From the IMG/VR virus record IMGVR_UViG_3300042389_001427, positions 1 to 64,000 of that record: DNA of 64,000 nt. The stretch is one strand, 5' to 3'. The stretch's first letter is position 1. Every line of letters starts with the position of its first letter. The stretch is from a virus. Positions 39,883 through 47,240 of the stretch are shown one piece after another. The notes under the pieces are model-generated. The model was not told the origin of the DNA. It saw only the letters and a program-made list of their open reading frames with translations, and made no database searches. The translations under genes were made by a program, and so were the position numbers.

Positions 39883-41694
39883 TTATGCCTTCCTATAGAT
39901 TTTTGAGATGTGGGCATCCGCCCCAAGCGGTAGCCCCCGACACCACGACGGGGGATTGCCCATGATTGAGAGCAGCTGTTCTTTCTTTGCGGCGGCCTCC
40001 TGCTCATCGACCAGCACAACGACTTCGTCATGCACCCGCAAAATTATCTCAAATCCCTGCGACTCAAGTTCGTAGCAGCGATCCATAAAAACATCCCGAG
40101 CAAAGCCTTGCGTGAGGTTTTCTGTTAGCAGCCCCCCGTAAAGTTTGCAGCGCATCATCTTGCCGTCCTTCGGAAGGAGCCCACTAAAGCCCCCGTCCCT
40201 AACCACATCGTAATATCGTAGCGTTCTACTACTTGGTAAGGTTATTTCTAATAGACGATCGACGAGGCTATCCTTCAACGCACCCTCCAAAAACCTCCAA
40301 AGGTTTATAATTTTCGGGTTCTGTCTGCGGTAATCCCGCACAATCTTTTCGGACTCTTCATCGCTAATTTCGAGCCCTGCCATGAGTTTGGCTACGAGCT
40401 TGAACTTCGCGGGGCCGCACCCGTAGCCGAGCCCGAGAACCCTCGCCTTTGCGAGTTGACGCATCTTTGGATCGACATCTTTGAGAGAGCGCGGGTCATC
40501 ATACCCCATCGTCGCGCGGGCGTGGGCTTCATAAACATCCGCGCCACCTTCCATTAGCTTTAGCGAGTCGGTGTCTTTGGCGAGGTAGCAAATGCACCGG
40601 GCTTCAATTTGCGCGAGATCGGCAATGATCAAAGTCTTGCCCTCCGGGGCCTCAATGAGGCTCCTCAAATCCACGCCGGCAACAGTGCCTCTCGGGATGT
40701 TTTGACAGTTCCACCCTCCCCCTCCGCTATCCCGCCCTGTAGCGGCCCCGAAATATCGTAATTCATACGGCATTCGCGCAATCTCGCCTCCCGACTCAAT
40801 TGTCCTTGTAAGCATGGTATTCACTGTCTTTAGGTGCTTGTTGGCTTTCCTAAAGTCGCGCACAGCGGTCACCCAAGGATACACGCCCGAAAATTCCTCC
40901 TCCCACCGAAGCCCCTCCGGGTCTTTCTCCGCAAAAGACGCAGGCGCCCAAATCCCCTCAACTTCACATTGGTTGCGGATTGCTTGTAGCGAAAGAGGCG
41001 GTAAGTCTCCTCCGATCCACGGCAGCTTTTGCAAGGCCACCTCGCACTCTTCTTGAAGTTTTTTCTGGGACTCTTTTAGCCGATCCCAATTCACGGGAAC
41101 GCCGCGCATCCCCATTTCCCGCGTCATTTGGGAAATTGATCTTTCAAACCCCGGCCACTTCCCCCCGTGCTTTTGCCACAAATTCAGAGTGTTCTTTGTG
41201 TCCAAGAAAGCGTATTCGCAAACTTCGCGTTTGAAGTCATCCGTCATCTCCTCCCACTTTTTGCCGTTCATTTGATCGCGAGTCGTCTTTTTTACCTCAA
41301 CCCCGAGAAGGTGCTTGGAAGCCTCTTTAAGTGAGCGGGGGTATCCCAAATAAGCCGCGAGATCGGCGGTATCGAAAATTCGCGCGGGCGAGACTCCGGG
41401 GATGGCCCCCGTTTCTACGAGGCAATTGAAAAGCGTGAGATCGAAGCCCGCGTTGTGCATGATCCAATCGCGCCCGTTTACACGATCCCACGGGGCGGTT
41501 TTAGGATGCCCGACGAATGACCATTCGCCGCTGCACATAGCCACTAAATAAATATCAGTCGCCCTGGCGTATTTGTAGGCCCCCAAAGTGACGACAGAAG
41601 TGTGCTTGTCGTAATACGCTTCGAAATCGATGGCGACTGTGTGTGTCACAGGAAAAAAATCCTCGGCGGCGACCAAGGGCAGCGGGGAACCCAT
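39883..41694 (-). CDS. polA-like: Family A DNA polymerase with 3'-5' exonuclease domain
   Basis: 603 residues. Exonuclease motifs VAIDFEAYYD (Exo I), MHNAGFDLTLF (Exo II) and YAFLDTKNT (Exo III) occupy the N-terminal third. Polymerase motif A LIIADLAQIEARCI has an Ala where most have Ser or Tyr. Motif B is RQLAKARVLGLGYGCGPAKF, and motif C LRVHDEVVVL (about 553-562). The family replicates phage DNA. It is shorter than Pol I because the 5'-3' nuclease is absent. The stop is followed directly by the overlapping ATG/GTG of the methyltransferase. Confidence 0.92.
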   Translation of the reverse strand: MGSPLPLVAAEDFFPVTHTVAIDFEAYYDKHTSVVTLGAYKYARATDIYLVAMCSGEWSFVGHPKTAPWDRVNGRDWIMHNAGFDLTLFNCLVETGAIPGVSPARIFDTADLAAYLGYPRSLKEASKHLLGVEVKKTTRDQMNGKKWEEMTDDFKREVCEYAFLDTKNTLNLWQKHGGKWPGFERSISQMTREMGMRGVPVNWDRLKESQKKLQEECEVALQKLPWIGGDLPPLSLQAIRNQCEVEGIWAPASFAEKDPEGLRWEEEFSGVYPWVTAVRDFRKANKHLKTVNTMLTRTIESGGEIARMPYELRYFGAATGRDSGGGGWNCQNIPRGTVAGVDLRSLIEAPEGKTLIIADLAQIEARCICYLAKDTDSLKLMEGGADVYEAHARATMGYDDPRSLKDVDPKMRQLAKARVLGLGYGCGPAKFKLVAKLMAGLEISDEESEKIVRDYRRQNPKIINLWRFLEGALKDSLVDRLLEITLPSSRTLRYYDVVRDGGFSGLLPKDGKMMRCKLYGGLLTENLTQGFARDVFMDRCYELESQGFEIILRVHDEVVVLVDEQEAAAKKEQLLSIMGNPPSWCRGLPLGADAHISKIYRKA

Positions 41695-41746
41695 ACTCCC
41701 GCTACCACGGCGAAAGGAAACCGCGCCGCCGCCGAGGAAACTTGTT

Positions 41747-42493
41747 TTAGAGAACTCCTTTGATTTGCTGGATTACACTCGGCTCAATGCGGGCTGCGGA
41801 GCGAAGCGTCGGCTTCCACCAGCTATTTTTAGAGTCCTTGACGAGTGTGGAGCCTAGCGACCAGCTTCCGCCGATCAATCCCGATTCCATCAAATAAGTT
41901 TTCAAGGCGCTCGCCATAGTAACCGCAACCGCGCTAAACGCGCCTCCGCTTGCGGTGTATACAAACCGGCCGTATTTCTTTCCCCCGAACTCGTAGAAGA
42001 ACAGACCCGCTGCTTCCTCGGACAGGTTCTCCGGGCTTTCGACGAAAAGCTCAATGTGAGCAAGTTCGCTAAAATTCCCGTCCCCTTTTTCTCGGCTGAC
42101 GCGCCCTCCGAGCTCCCGAACTTCCTGCGCGGTGTTCGCCATTTTGCGCGGAGTAGAGGGATCGAACTCGGTGTTCTCCTGATATTGCTTTGAAAGTGTC
42201 GCCGCAATGACTGTGAGAGCGTTCCCAACATTTTTATTTTCGCTGTTAACGGTCGTAATTGCGTGCTCGCGGTTCACAACCCAAGTGCCGGGGGTGAAAT
42301 TGTCGGCGAGTTCGCCGCTTTTGTTGACGAGATTGAGGCGCGGCAGCCGCAAGTCTTCTGAAGTCCATTCTCCGATAAGCCCTTTATCGGGGTCGGATAT
42401 AACGGGCGCGGCAACTACGATTGCCGTCTCCCTGATTGCGAGTTGTTTTTCGGGTTGTTTTGTTTCGATTTCTTCGAACGATACTTTAGCCAT
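41747..42493 (-). CDS. Putative ssDNA-binding or recombination-associated protein
   Basis: 248 residues. A region with LRLPRLNLVNKSGELADNF, then a strand-rich middle and aromatic C-terminus (WSLGSTLVKDSKNSWWKPTL) recalls phage proteins placed between polymerase and recombination genes. No OB-fold can be proven by eye. Five CTAAA repeats directly precede the ATG. Assignment is by position. Confidence 0.4.
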   Translation of the reverse strand: MAKVSFEEIETKQPEKQLAIRETAIVVAAPVISDPDKGLIGEWTSEDLRLPRLNLVNKSGELADNFTPGTWVVNREHAITTVNSENKNVGNALTVIAATLSKQYQENTEFDPSTPRKMANTAQEVRELGGRVSREKGDGNFSELAHIELFVESPENLSEEAAGLFFYEFGGKKYGRFVYTASGGAFSAVAVTMASALKTYLMESGLIGGSWSLGSTLVKDSKNSWWKPTLRSAARIEPSVIQQIKGVL

Positions 42494-42494
42494 A

Positions 42495-42519
42495 TTTAGT
42501 TTAGTTTAGTTTAGTTTAG
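42495..42519 (-). repeat. Five tandem CTAAA units at a ribosome-site position
   Basis: On the gene strand (CTAAA)5 lies one base before the ATG of the 41747-42493 gene. A pure pentanucleotide tract is prone to slippage, and its place at the translation start could make expression variable. No purine-rich ribosome site is seen. Confidence 0.8.
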
Positions 42520-42558
42520 TAGTTAGTTTGCCGAGTGCCGCTCGGCGCGGGCGGGTTA

Positions 42559-42575
42559 CGGGGTTAATAACCCCG
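42559..42575. repeat. Perfect inverted repeat CGGGGTTAATAACCCCG
   Basis: 8-base arms around a single A, between the 42591 gene and the 42493 start. It contains the ATAACCCCG element seen elsewhere upstream of starts. It has no T-run after it on the gene strand, so operator is as likely as terminator. Confidence 0.7.
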
Positions 42576-42590
42576 ACGGCTCGCAAGATT

Positions 42591-43217
42591 TTAATGCGCG
42601 ATATTAAAGAAGAATAGCTGGACGAGCCTTTCAGTCTGGGTGGAATACTCGCTCGCGGAGTGGATTAGCTTGGCATCCCATAGCACGAGTCTATTGTAGA
42701 CAGCCCCGATTTTATCAACAAGTTCCCAATACGAGGGAGAAACCAAAGATTCTTTGGTGAAAATCTCCTCTGTAGGAGACTCCGTTTCGAGTGGGTGCCC
42801 CGGCTGTCTTCGGCAGCCCGACATCTTGTGCCTCCACATCGAAGTCCCCATAGAAGGGGGAAGATCGGGGGTTAAATACACCGCCCCCGCAAAATCCTGG
42901 TTGTCTGTGTGAAATACTAATGGATCGGCTTTGGAAGTTTTTTGAAAAATTCCATTGGCGCTCTGCTGAAGCCAGTCAACTATTTGAACGCCGAGCAGCC
43001 GCTCAAACTCTTCTTTGACATACGGCAATAGGAGAGTGTCATGGGACCTTAAACCTTTATAGAATTTTAAGTCTTCCCTATATGGTTGCTGTAATGCGTG
43101 TTCTCTAATTTTGTCGGGCTCTTTATAGAAGTTGTCTACAATCAGAATGCTCGGCTGGTCTTGTGTAAATGTGACTTCAGTATTGCTATTTATGCTAGGT
43201 AGTTCGTATTGAATCAT
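42591..43217 (-). CDS. 2OG-Fe(II) oxygenase-like protein (DUF6445 type)
   Basis: 208 residues. LVFHTDNQDFAGAVYLTPD (HxD), then RLVLWDAKLIHSASEY and RLVQLFFFN form the HxD...H iron and Arg motif of 2-oxoglutarate oxygenases of the phage DUF6445 type. Hydroxylation substrate unknown; phages use related enzymes for nucleobase or protein modification. Lies between the helicase-nuclease gene and the ssDNA-binding candidate. Confidence 0.7.
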   Translation of the reverse strand: MIQYELPSINSNTEVTFTQDQPSILIVDNFYKEPDKIREHALQQPYREDLKFYKGLRSHDTLLLPYVKEEFERLLGVQIVDWLQQSANGIFQKTSKADPLVFHTDNQDFAGAVYLTPDLPPSMGTSMWRHKMSGCRRQPGHPLETESPTEEIFTKESLVSPSYWELVDKIGAVYNRLVLWDAKLIHSASEYSTQTERLVQLFFFNIAH

Positions 43218-43218
43218 A

Positions 43219-45594
43219 TTAAGAGATTTTTTTTAGGTATTGAACCTTGCCTTCGACCTTCGCGGCATCCGCGTCTATGAGAGCATCTCGGAGAGCCGCT
43301 TTGGCTTTTGCCATTTGCCCCCGCTCCGCCGTCCGAGCAATCGCTTTTTCGAGATCGCCGATCGAAATGTCCGCGCAAGCAGCAAATGCTTCGGGCGTAA
43401 TTCTGTCTTTTACAACTTCCCACGCCGATTGAGCATTTGTAATCTTGAATGGCGCGTTTTTCTCCGCGAGTTCAAACCCCGGTATTTCAATGCCCTCATC
43501 ACGCCGCATTTCCAAGGCGCGGCGTTCGACTTTTTCAGCCCAGGATTTCATAATCGGAGAGAGTCTCTTTGCCAGAGACATTTTCTCTGGATCGGTTATC
43601 AGCGCGGGGTCATAATGCGCGGGGATTGTAAGTTCCTCTGGCTTGTATTCCTTCGCGATAGACAAGGCGATTTCTCGAAGTTTCGGGCATTCCGCTCGCC
43701 GCAAGCACCAGCTACAGTGCGCTCCGGTCGCGTAATCTTCCACACGATCGCGTTCCGCAGCCGCGATTATCGCGGACACTTTGCCCGCCAAGCGATCGTA
43801 GTCATCGCGGGTCCAAGTCTCCAAGTCGATTACGCCTTGAAAGGGAAGGAGCACATGGACATTTATGGTGGCGACTTGGGGGTGCGCGTCGAAAATTCCA
43901 ATAGCGTAAGCCCAAAACTGCGGGCTATCCGCTGTGTATTTGCCCCAAGCAAATTTGTAGTCCACCAACTCTGCGGAGTCGCCATGCAAAATGATGTGGT
44001 CGATGTGCCCGAATTGATCGAGCACCTGGTATCGTCGTTCGCGAATTTCCTCAAAATTGGAAAGGATGCGCCCGCGAAGTTTAGCCAGATACTTTAAGCA
44101 AAGTTCCACGGCTTCGCGGAGCTTTGGATCGTCGGATGGAACAATGTCGAGGTTTTCCTTTTCGACCGCCGCGTGACCGAGAGTCCCTCGGTCTGCCGCA
44201 CTTTGATCGCGTGTGTTGTCATTTCTCCACCCGCAGCATTTGGCTTTTTCCTTTAACGAGGAAGGCGAGTGTTTGCTGTGCTCCCGCTCGGGTTGCGGGG
44301 TTATTATTTGGGTCATCGGCCGTGAGACAACCTCACCCGCTCCTTCGTTCAAAAATTTTACATTTTCTCTTTTTTGGGAAGTCATCTCTAGCGCGCGCTC
44401 CTCTACGCCCCCCGGCACAAAAAGTCTGACCGCAACAGCCCGCCCCTTTGCTCCGACCCGAGCTATCCTCCCAAGAGCTTGCTCTTCTACGAGCCCCGAA
44501 AACTGCGGGCATATTAGCGCGACGCGGGGGTTTTTCCCGCTTGTGTCGTGCAGATCGATGCTTTGTCCGCCCGCCGCGATTTGAACGATGATCATTTTTA
44601 ATTCACCGCTTTGAAATTTTTCCTGCGCGGCGATTCGATTTTCGCTGCTAACGCGCCCATCGAGAACCCCTGCCTCGGGGTTTAGTTTTTGAAGTTCGTC
44701 GATGCTCGCGTGAAAGTTCAAAAAAACGACAGCCGATCCGCCGGCTTCAACTACTTCTTTCGCTCGATCGCTCAAAGCGCGCACTTTTACAAGCTCGATG
44801 GCCTGGCGCTGACGCAGGTTTTTTACTCCTCCCGGATCGTCGGGCTCGGTCATGTTTTTATAGAGTTCTCGTATTTCGGAAAAGTCATCTTTCGTAAGGC
44901 AGAGCGGCTCGTCCGAAGTCATTAGTTCCGGCAATTGCTCTCTCAAAACCCGCTCCGGGACTCGATGCCCCCGAGAAGTAAAAATGCTATCGTGGATTTT
45001 TTTCATCTGTTCTTTGTTTGCGGGATCGCTCGCGTCCCAGGCTAAACCGCCCCAATCCCCGTCGGTAGCCCCCATTTTACGGGCCCAGGTCCAGAAGCCG
45101 CGAGGGTGGAACATCCTTAATTGGCCCCCGATATTTTTCATCCGCAACGGGGACTCCGCTGCGGTCGCCGAAAGCATCAATGTTGGGATTCCTATGGCAC
45201 ACTCAAGGAGTTTGCCGTTCTGGGAGTCGTGCGCTCCGAAGCAGTGGGCCTCATCAAAAATCAAGAGAGTGCCTTTTGGAACCGCCCACTCAAATTTTGG
45301 CCGGCCGTTTGTCGGTATTTTTTTAACCCAGCCGCTCCCCCCGGTTCGAAGTTTTTCTGGGTTCAAGACAAAAAGCGGAGAAACGCCGAAAGCCGCGAGC
45401 GTTTTTCCCCATTTTGCAATGACTGACTTCGGGCATACAACGCCAACTCGTAGACCATATCGCGCAGCCACAGCGGATGCGATAACAGTCTTCCCTCCGC
45501 CGCACCCGGTTCCATCTAAAGAAGCCCCAACAGAGTCTAAAATTTTTAAGTGGCGCTCAACAGCCTCTTTTTGGTATGGAAATAAAGTGAACAT
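43219..45594 (-). CDS. SF2 helicase fused to a RecB/Cas4-type (DUF2800-like) nuclease
   Basis: 791 residues. N-terminal SF2 helicase: GTGCGGGKT (Walker A, about 28-36), FDEAH (about 113-117), LSATAAES, and a C-lobe with QALGRIARVGAKGRAV. From about 445 the domain changes: SPSSLKEKAKCCGW, ADRGTLGHAAVEK, DHIILHGDSAELVDYKFAWGKY (PD-(D/E)XK signature with D...DxK), ATGAHCSWCLRRAEC, then an unknown C-terminal part. Such nucleases with helicases process DNA ends for recombination. Fusion of both in one chain is notable. Confidence 0.8.
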   Translation of the reverse strand: MFTLFPYQKEAVERHLKILDSVGASLDGTGCGGGKTVIASAVAARYGLRVGVVCPKSVIAKWGKTLAAFGVSPLFVLNPEKLRTGGSGWVKKIPTNGRPKFEWAVPKGTLLIFDEAHCFGAHDSQNGKLLECAIGIPTLMLSATAAESPLRMKNIGGQLRMFHPRGFWTWARKMGATDGDWGGLAWDASDPANKEQMKKIHDSIFTSRGHRVPERVLREQLPELMTSDEPLCLTKDDFSEIRELYKNMTEPDDPGGVKNLRQRQAIELVKVRALSDRAKEVVEAGGSAVVFLNFHASIDELQKLNPEAGVLDGRVSSENRIAAQEKFQSGELKMIIVQIAAGGQSIDLHDTSGKNPRVALICPQFSGLVEEQALGRIARVGAKGRAVAVRLFVPGGVEERALEMTSQKRENVKFLNEGAGEVVSRPMTQIITPQPEREHSKHSPSSLKEKAKCCGWRNDNTRDQSAADRGTLGHAAVEKENLDIVPSDDPKLREAVELCLKYLAKLRGRILSNFEEIRERRYQVLDQFGHIDHIILHGDSAELVDYKFAWGKYTADSPQFWAYAIGIFDAHPQVATINVHVLLPFQGVIDLETWTRDDYDRLAGKVSAIIAAAERDRVEDYATGAHCSWCLRRAECPKLREIALSIAKEYKPEELTIPAHYDPALITDPEKMSLAKRLSPIMKSWAEKVERRALEMRRDEGIEIPGFELAEKNAPFKITNAQSAWEVVKDRITPEAFAACADISIGDLEKAIARTAERGQMAKAKAALRDALIDADAAKVEGKVQYLKKIS

Positions 45595-45622
45595 TAGATT
45601 TCAAAAAGTGTCATTATATGTG

Positions 45623-45874
45623 ATGAAAGCAGCATTATTGTGTTTGTTGATCCCTGCGGCGGTCGTAGCCCAAGACAAAGTTTTTTATTTGAGCGGCGGC
45701 GGCTCGGTGATCATGCAGCCGATGGGCCCGAACTCTTACTATGTCTACAAGCTCGATCCGTATGTTAAATACCCGGAGTCGAAACAAGTCATCGCAGAGC
45801 CTAAACCCCGCGACTTGATCTCTGAAGTGGATGCCTTTATAGAAGGTCTTCGCGAAACCCATCAAAGGCGATAG
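45623..45874 (+). CDS. Secreted small protein (moron-like)
   Basis: 83 residues on the plus strand among minus-strand genes. The ATG at 45623 is chosen because it starts a signal peptide MKAALLCLLIPAAVVAQ with an A-x-A-like cleavage near VVAQ. The mature part is Tyr/Pro-rich (YYVYKLDPYVKYPESK) with no Cys. Divergent from the helicase gene with a 28-base gap, so it has its own promoter, and convergent with the resolvase gene (38-base overlap). Isolated transcription is typical of morons that alter the host surface. Function unknown. Confidence 0.6.
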   Translation: MKAALLCLLIPAAVVAQDKVFYLSGGGSVIMQPMGPNSYYVYKLDPYVKYPESKQVIAEPKPRDLISEVDAFIEGLRETHQRR

Positions 45875-46196
45875 AATTGGACTCTTTTACAAGCGCGAGC
45901 CAATCGCTTGCTCGCATGGTGACCAAAAATTCTTCCCCGTTGACTTTGTGCGCGACTATCGGCTTTCGCCCACTTTTTGAAGAGTCGGCGATCGCCTGCT
46001 TCATGGCGGCACGAAGATTGAGTTTTTGGACCCCTTTGACTTCGAAGTGATACCCCGGCAATTCGGGGCATACAACATCCGCATCGCCAGAAGCTCCGCA
46101 GTATTGTTGCCCTCGAAATGCTTTTAGAAACCCAGCTTCTCGCAATTCGTCGCGCCAGAGCCTTTCAATGCGCTTGCCTTTTTGTCTTGAATTCAT
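45837..46196 (-). CDS. Holliday-junction resolvase-like nuclease
   Basis: 119 residues. KGKRIERLWRDELREAGF, then GASGDADVVC and YHFEVKGVQKLNL (E-x-K) form a PD-(D/E)XK fold like archaeal Hjc and phage resolvases. The C-terminal part has strands with FLVTMRASDW. It would cut branched recombination or packaging intermediates. Start overlaps the excisionase-like gene by 4 bases. Confidence 0.7.
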   Translation of the reverse strand: MNSRQKGKRIERLWRDELREAGFLKAFRGQQYCGASGDADVVCPELPGYHFEVKGVQKLNLRAAMKQAIADSSKSGRKPIVAHKVNGEEFLVTMRASDWLALVKESNSIAFDGFREDLL

Positions 46197-46483
46197 GGTA
46201 GGGTTGTAGTGAAGCGCCCTCGGGCCCAGTTTGTAATTTCATCTTCATTGTAGATGATCTTTTTATCCCCGATTTTTGTAAACGGGAGCCCTTGCTTTCT
46301 CCAGTAAGCTAAAGAATTGCGATGCATTGGGCGCCCGAATATTTCGCTTAATCTCTCAATGGCTTCGGTTGACCCGAAAGCCGCTTTTTTAGGTGCGATT
46401 GGCTCGCTAATTTCCAATCGCACCCGACCTTCTCCAATTGGGAACGCCGAGAATGACCGGCATTCAATTGTTAATTTTGTCAT
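46193..46483 (-). CDS. Excisionase/MerR-like winged-helix protein
   Basis: 96 residues. From about 40: LSEIFGRPMHRNSLAYWRKQ, followed by GLPFTKIGDKKIIYNEDEI, an excisionase-type helix-turn-helix in which the wing is followed by an acidic pair. Candidate Xis or regulator; located between integrase and replication genes. Preceded by ATAACCCCACCACCTA before ATG. Confidence 0.65.
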   Translation of the reverse strand: MTKLTIECRSFSAFPIGEGRVRLEISEPIAPKKAAFGSTEAIERLSEIFGRPMHRNSLAYWRKQGLPFTKIGDKKIIYNEDEITNWARGRFTTTLP

Positions 46484-46686
46484 TAGGTGGTGGGGTTATG
46501 ATTTTCGAGAAATTTTTCTATAGCCTCTCGAATAACATAACTTACGCTACGCCCAATTTTTGCCGAGGCTTGTTTTAATTTCTCTTCGAGCTCCGGGCTG
46601 GAAGGAAAACTACGAATTAGCTTCGGGTTGCGAGTCGAGGTTGACTTCGGGAATGATTGTTGTTCGGAACTCATCAGGGCAGTCAT
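46483..46686 (-). CDS. Ribbon-helix-helix (CopG/Arc) protein
   Basis: 67 residues. IRSFPSSPELEEKLKQASAK, then IGRSVSYVIREAIEKFLENH, is a strand followed by two helices with the GRS turn of ribbon-helix-helix repressors. The N-terminal 20 residues are Ser/Thr-rich. It starts inside the neighbouring RHH gene (77-base overlap). Probable DNA-binding regulator. Confidence 0.65.
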   Translation of the reverse strand: MTALMSSEQQSFPKSTSTRNPKLIRSFPSSPELEEKLKQASAKIGRSVSYVIREAIEKFLENHNPTT

Positions 46687-46804
46687 TATACAACGACAGC
46701 CCGTCTTTTACAAATATTTCAATTAATGCCGCAGGTTTTATTTTTAAAACATCTGAAGCAACTTGGATTTGATTTTCTAATTCATAGGGCAATTTAATGT
46801 GCAT
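46610..46804 (-). CDS. Ribbon-helix-helix-like protein
   Basis: 64 residues. MHIKLPYELENQIQVASDVL, then IKPAALIEIFVKDGLSLY, fits the RHH pattern (strand, helix, turn, helix). It overlaps the next RHH gene by 77 bases. Upstream DNA contains AATAACCCTGCAAC. The assignment is weaker than for the other two RHH proteins. Confidence 0.55.
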   Translation of the reverse strand: MHIKLPYELENQIQVASDVLKIKPAALIEIFVKDGLSLYNDCPDEFRTTIIPEVNLDSQPEANS

Positions 46805-46896
46805 ATTTCGGTTTGTTATTATGTTGCAGGGTTATTTTTTGGGGAGCAGCCGCGCCTGCGCATCGGTTGCTTTCATTGGGTTTGTGTGCGGGGAAA

Positions 46897-47187
46897 TTAC
46901 TTTTTAAATCTTTTGACGATCTTTGCGAGAGCCTCCATTGTCTCTTCGTCAAAAGAGTGTCCGGCTCGCCGAGAGCTTTCATCGGGCAGTTGCGTAACGA
47001 GTTCTTTGGCGACTTTTGTCAATTCTCTATTCGGGTCTTCTTGAGATAAGTATCGTTTCGTGGCTTCGCGTATCACCGCTGACAGGTTGGTTCCTCTCGC
47101 TGCTGCCAAGATGTCGAGGGATTTGGCAATTTCATTCTCTTCAATATAAGAGAGGCGGCGGGTTCCATGTTTGAGTTGGTTTGGCAT
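46897..47187 (-). CDS. Ribbon-helix-helix protein, RHH_1 type
   Basis: 96 residues from the ATG at 47187, which has GAAAGGATACAT before it; the longer frame runs antisense through the integrase end and is not used. RLSYIEENEIAKSLDILAAA, then RGTNLSAVIREATKRYLSQ, is a clear CopG-like RHH domain; the rest is a charged helical tail. Candidate repressor in the lysogeny region. Confidence 0.7.
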   Translation of the reverse strand: MPNQLKHGTRRLSYIEENEIAKSLDILAAARGTNLSAVIREATKRYLSQEDPNRELTKVAKELVTQLPDESSRRAGHSFDEETMEALAKIVKRFKK

Positions 47188-47240
47188 ATGTATCCTTTCA
47201 TTGCGTTTTAGGGGGGGGGAGTGTTGGGCGGGTTCAGTTT

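Noticed and set aside
44984-45622. N-terminal extension of the secreted protein ORF through the helicase gene
   Set aside because: It is antisense to the helicase motifs, and the signal peptide begins at 45623.
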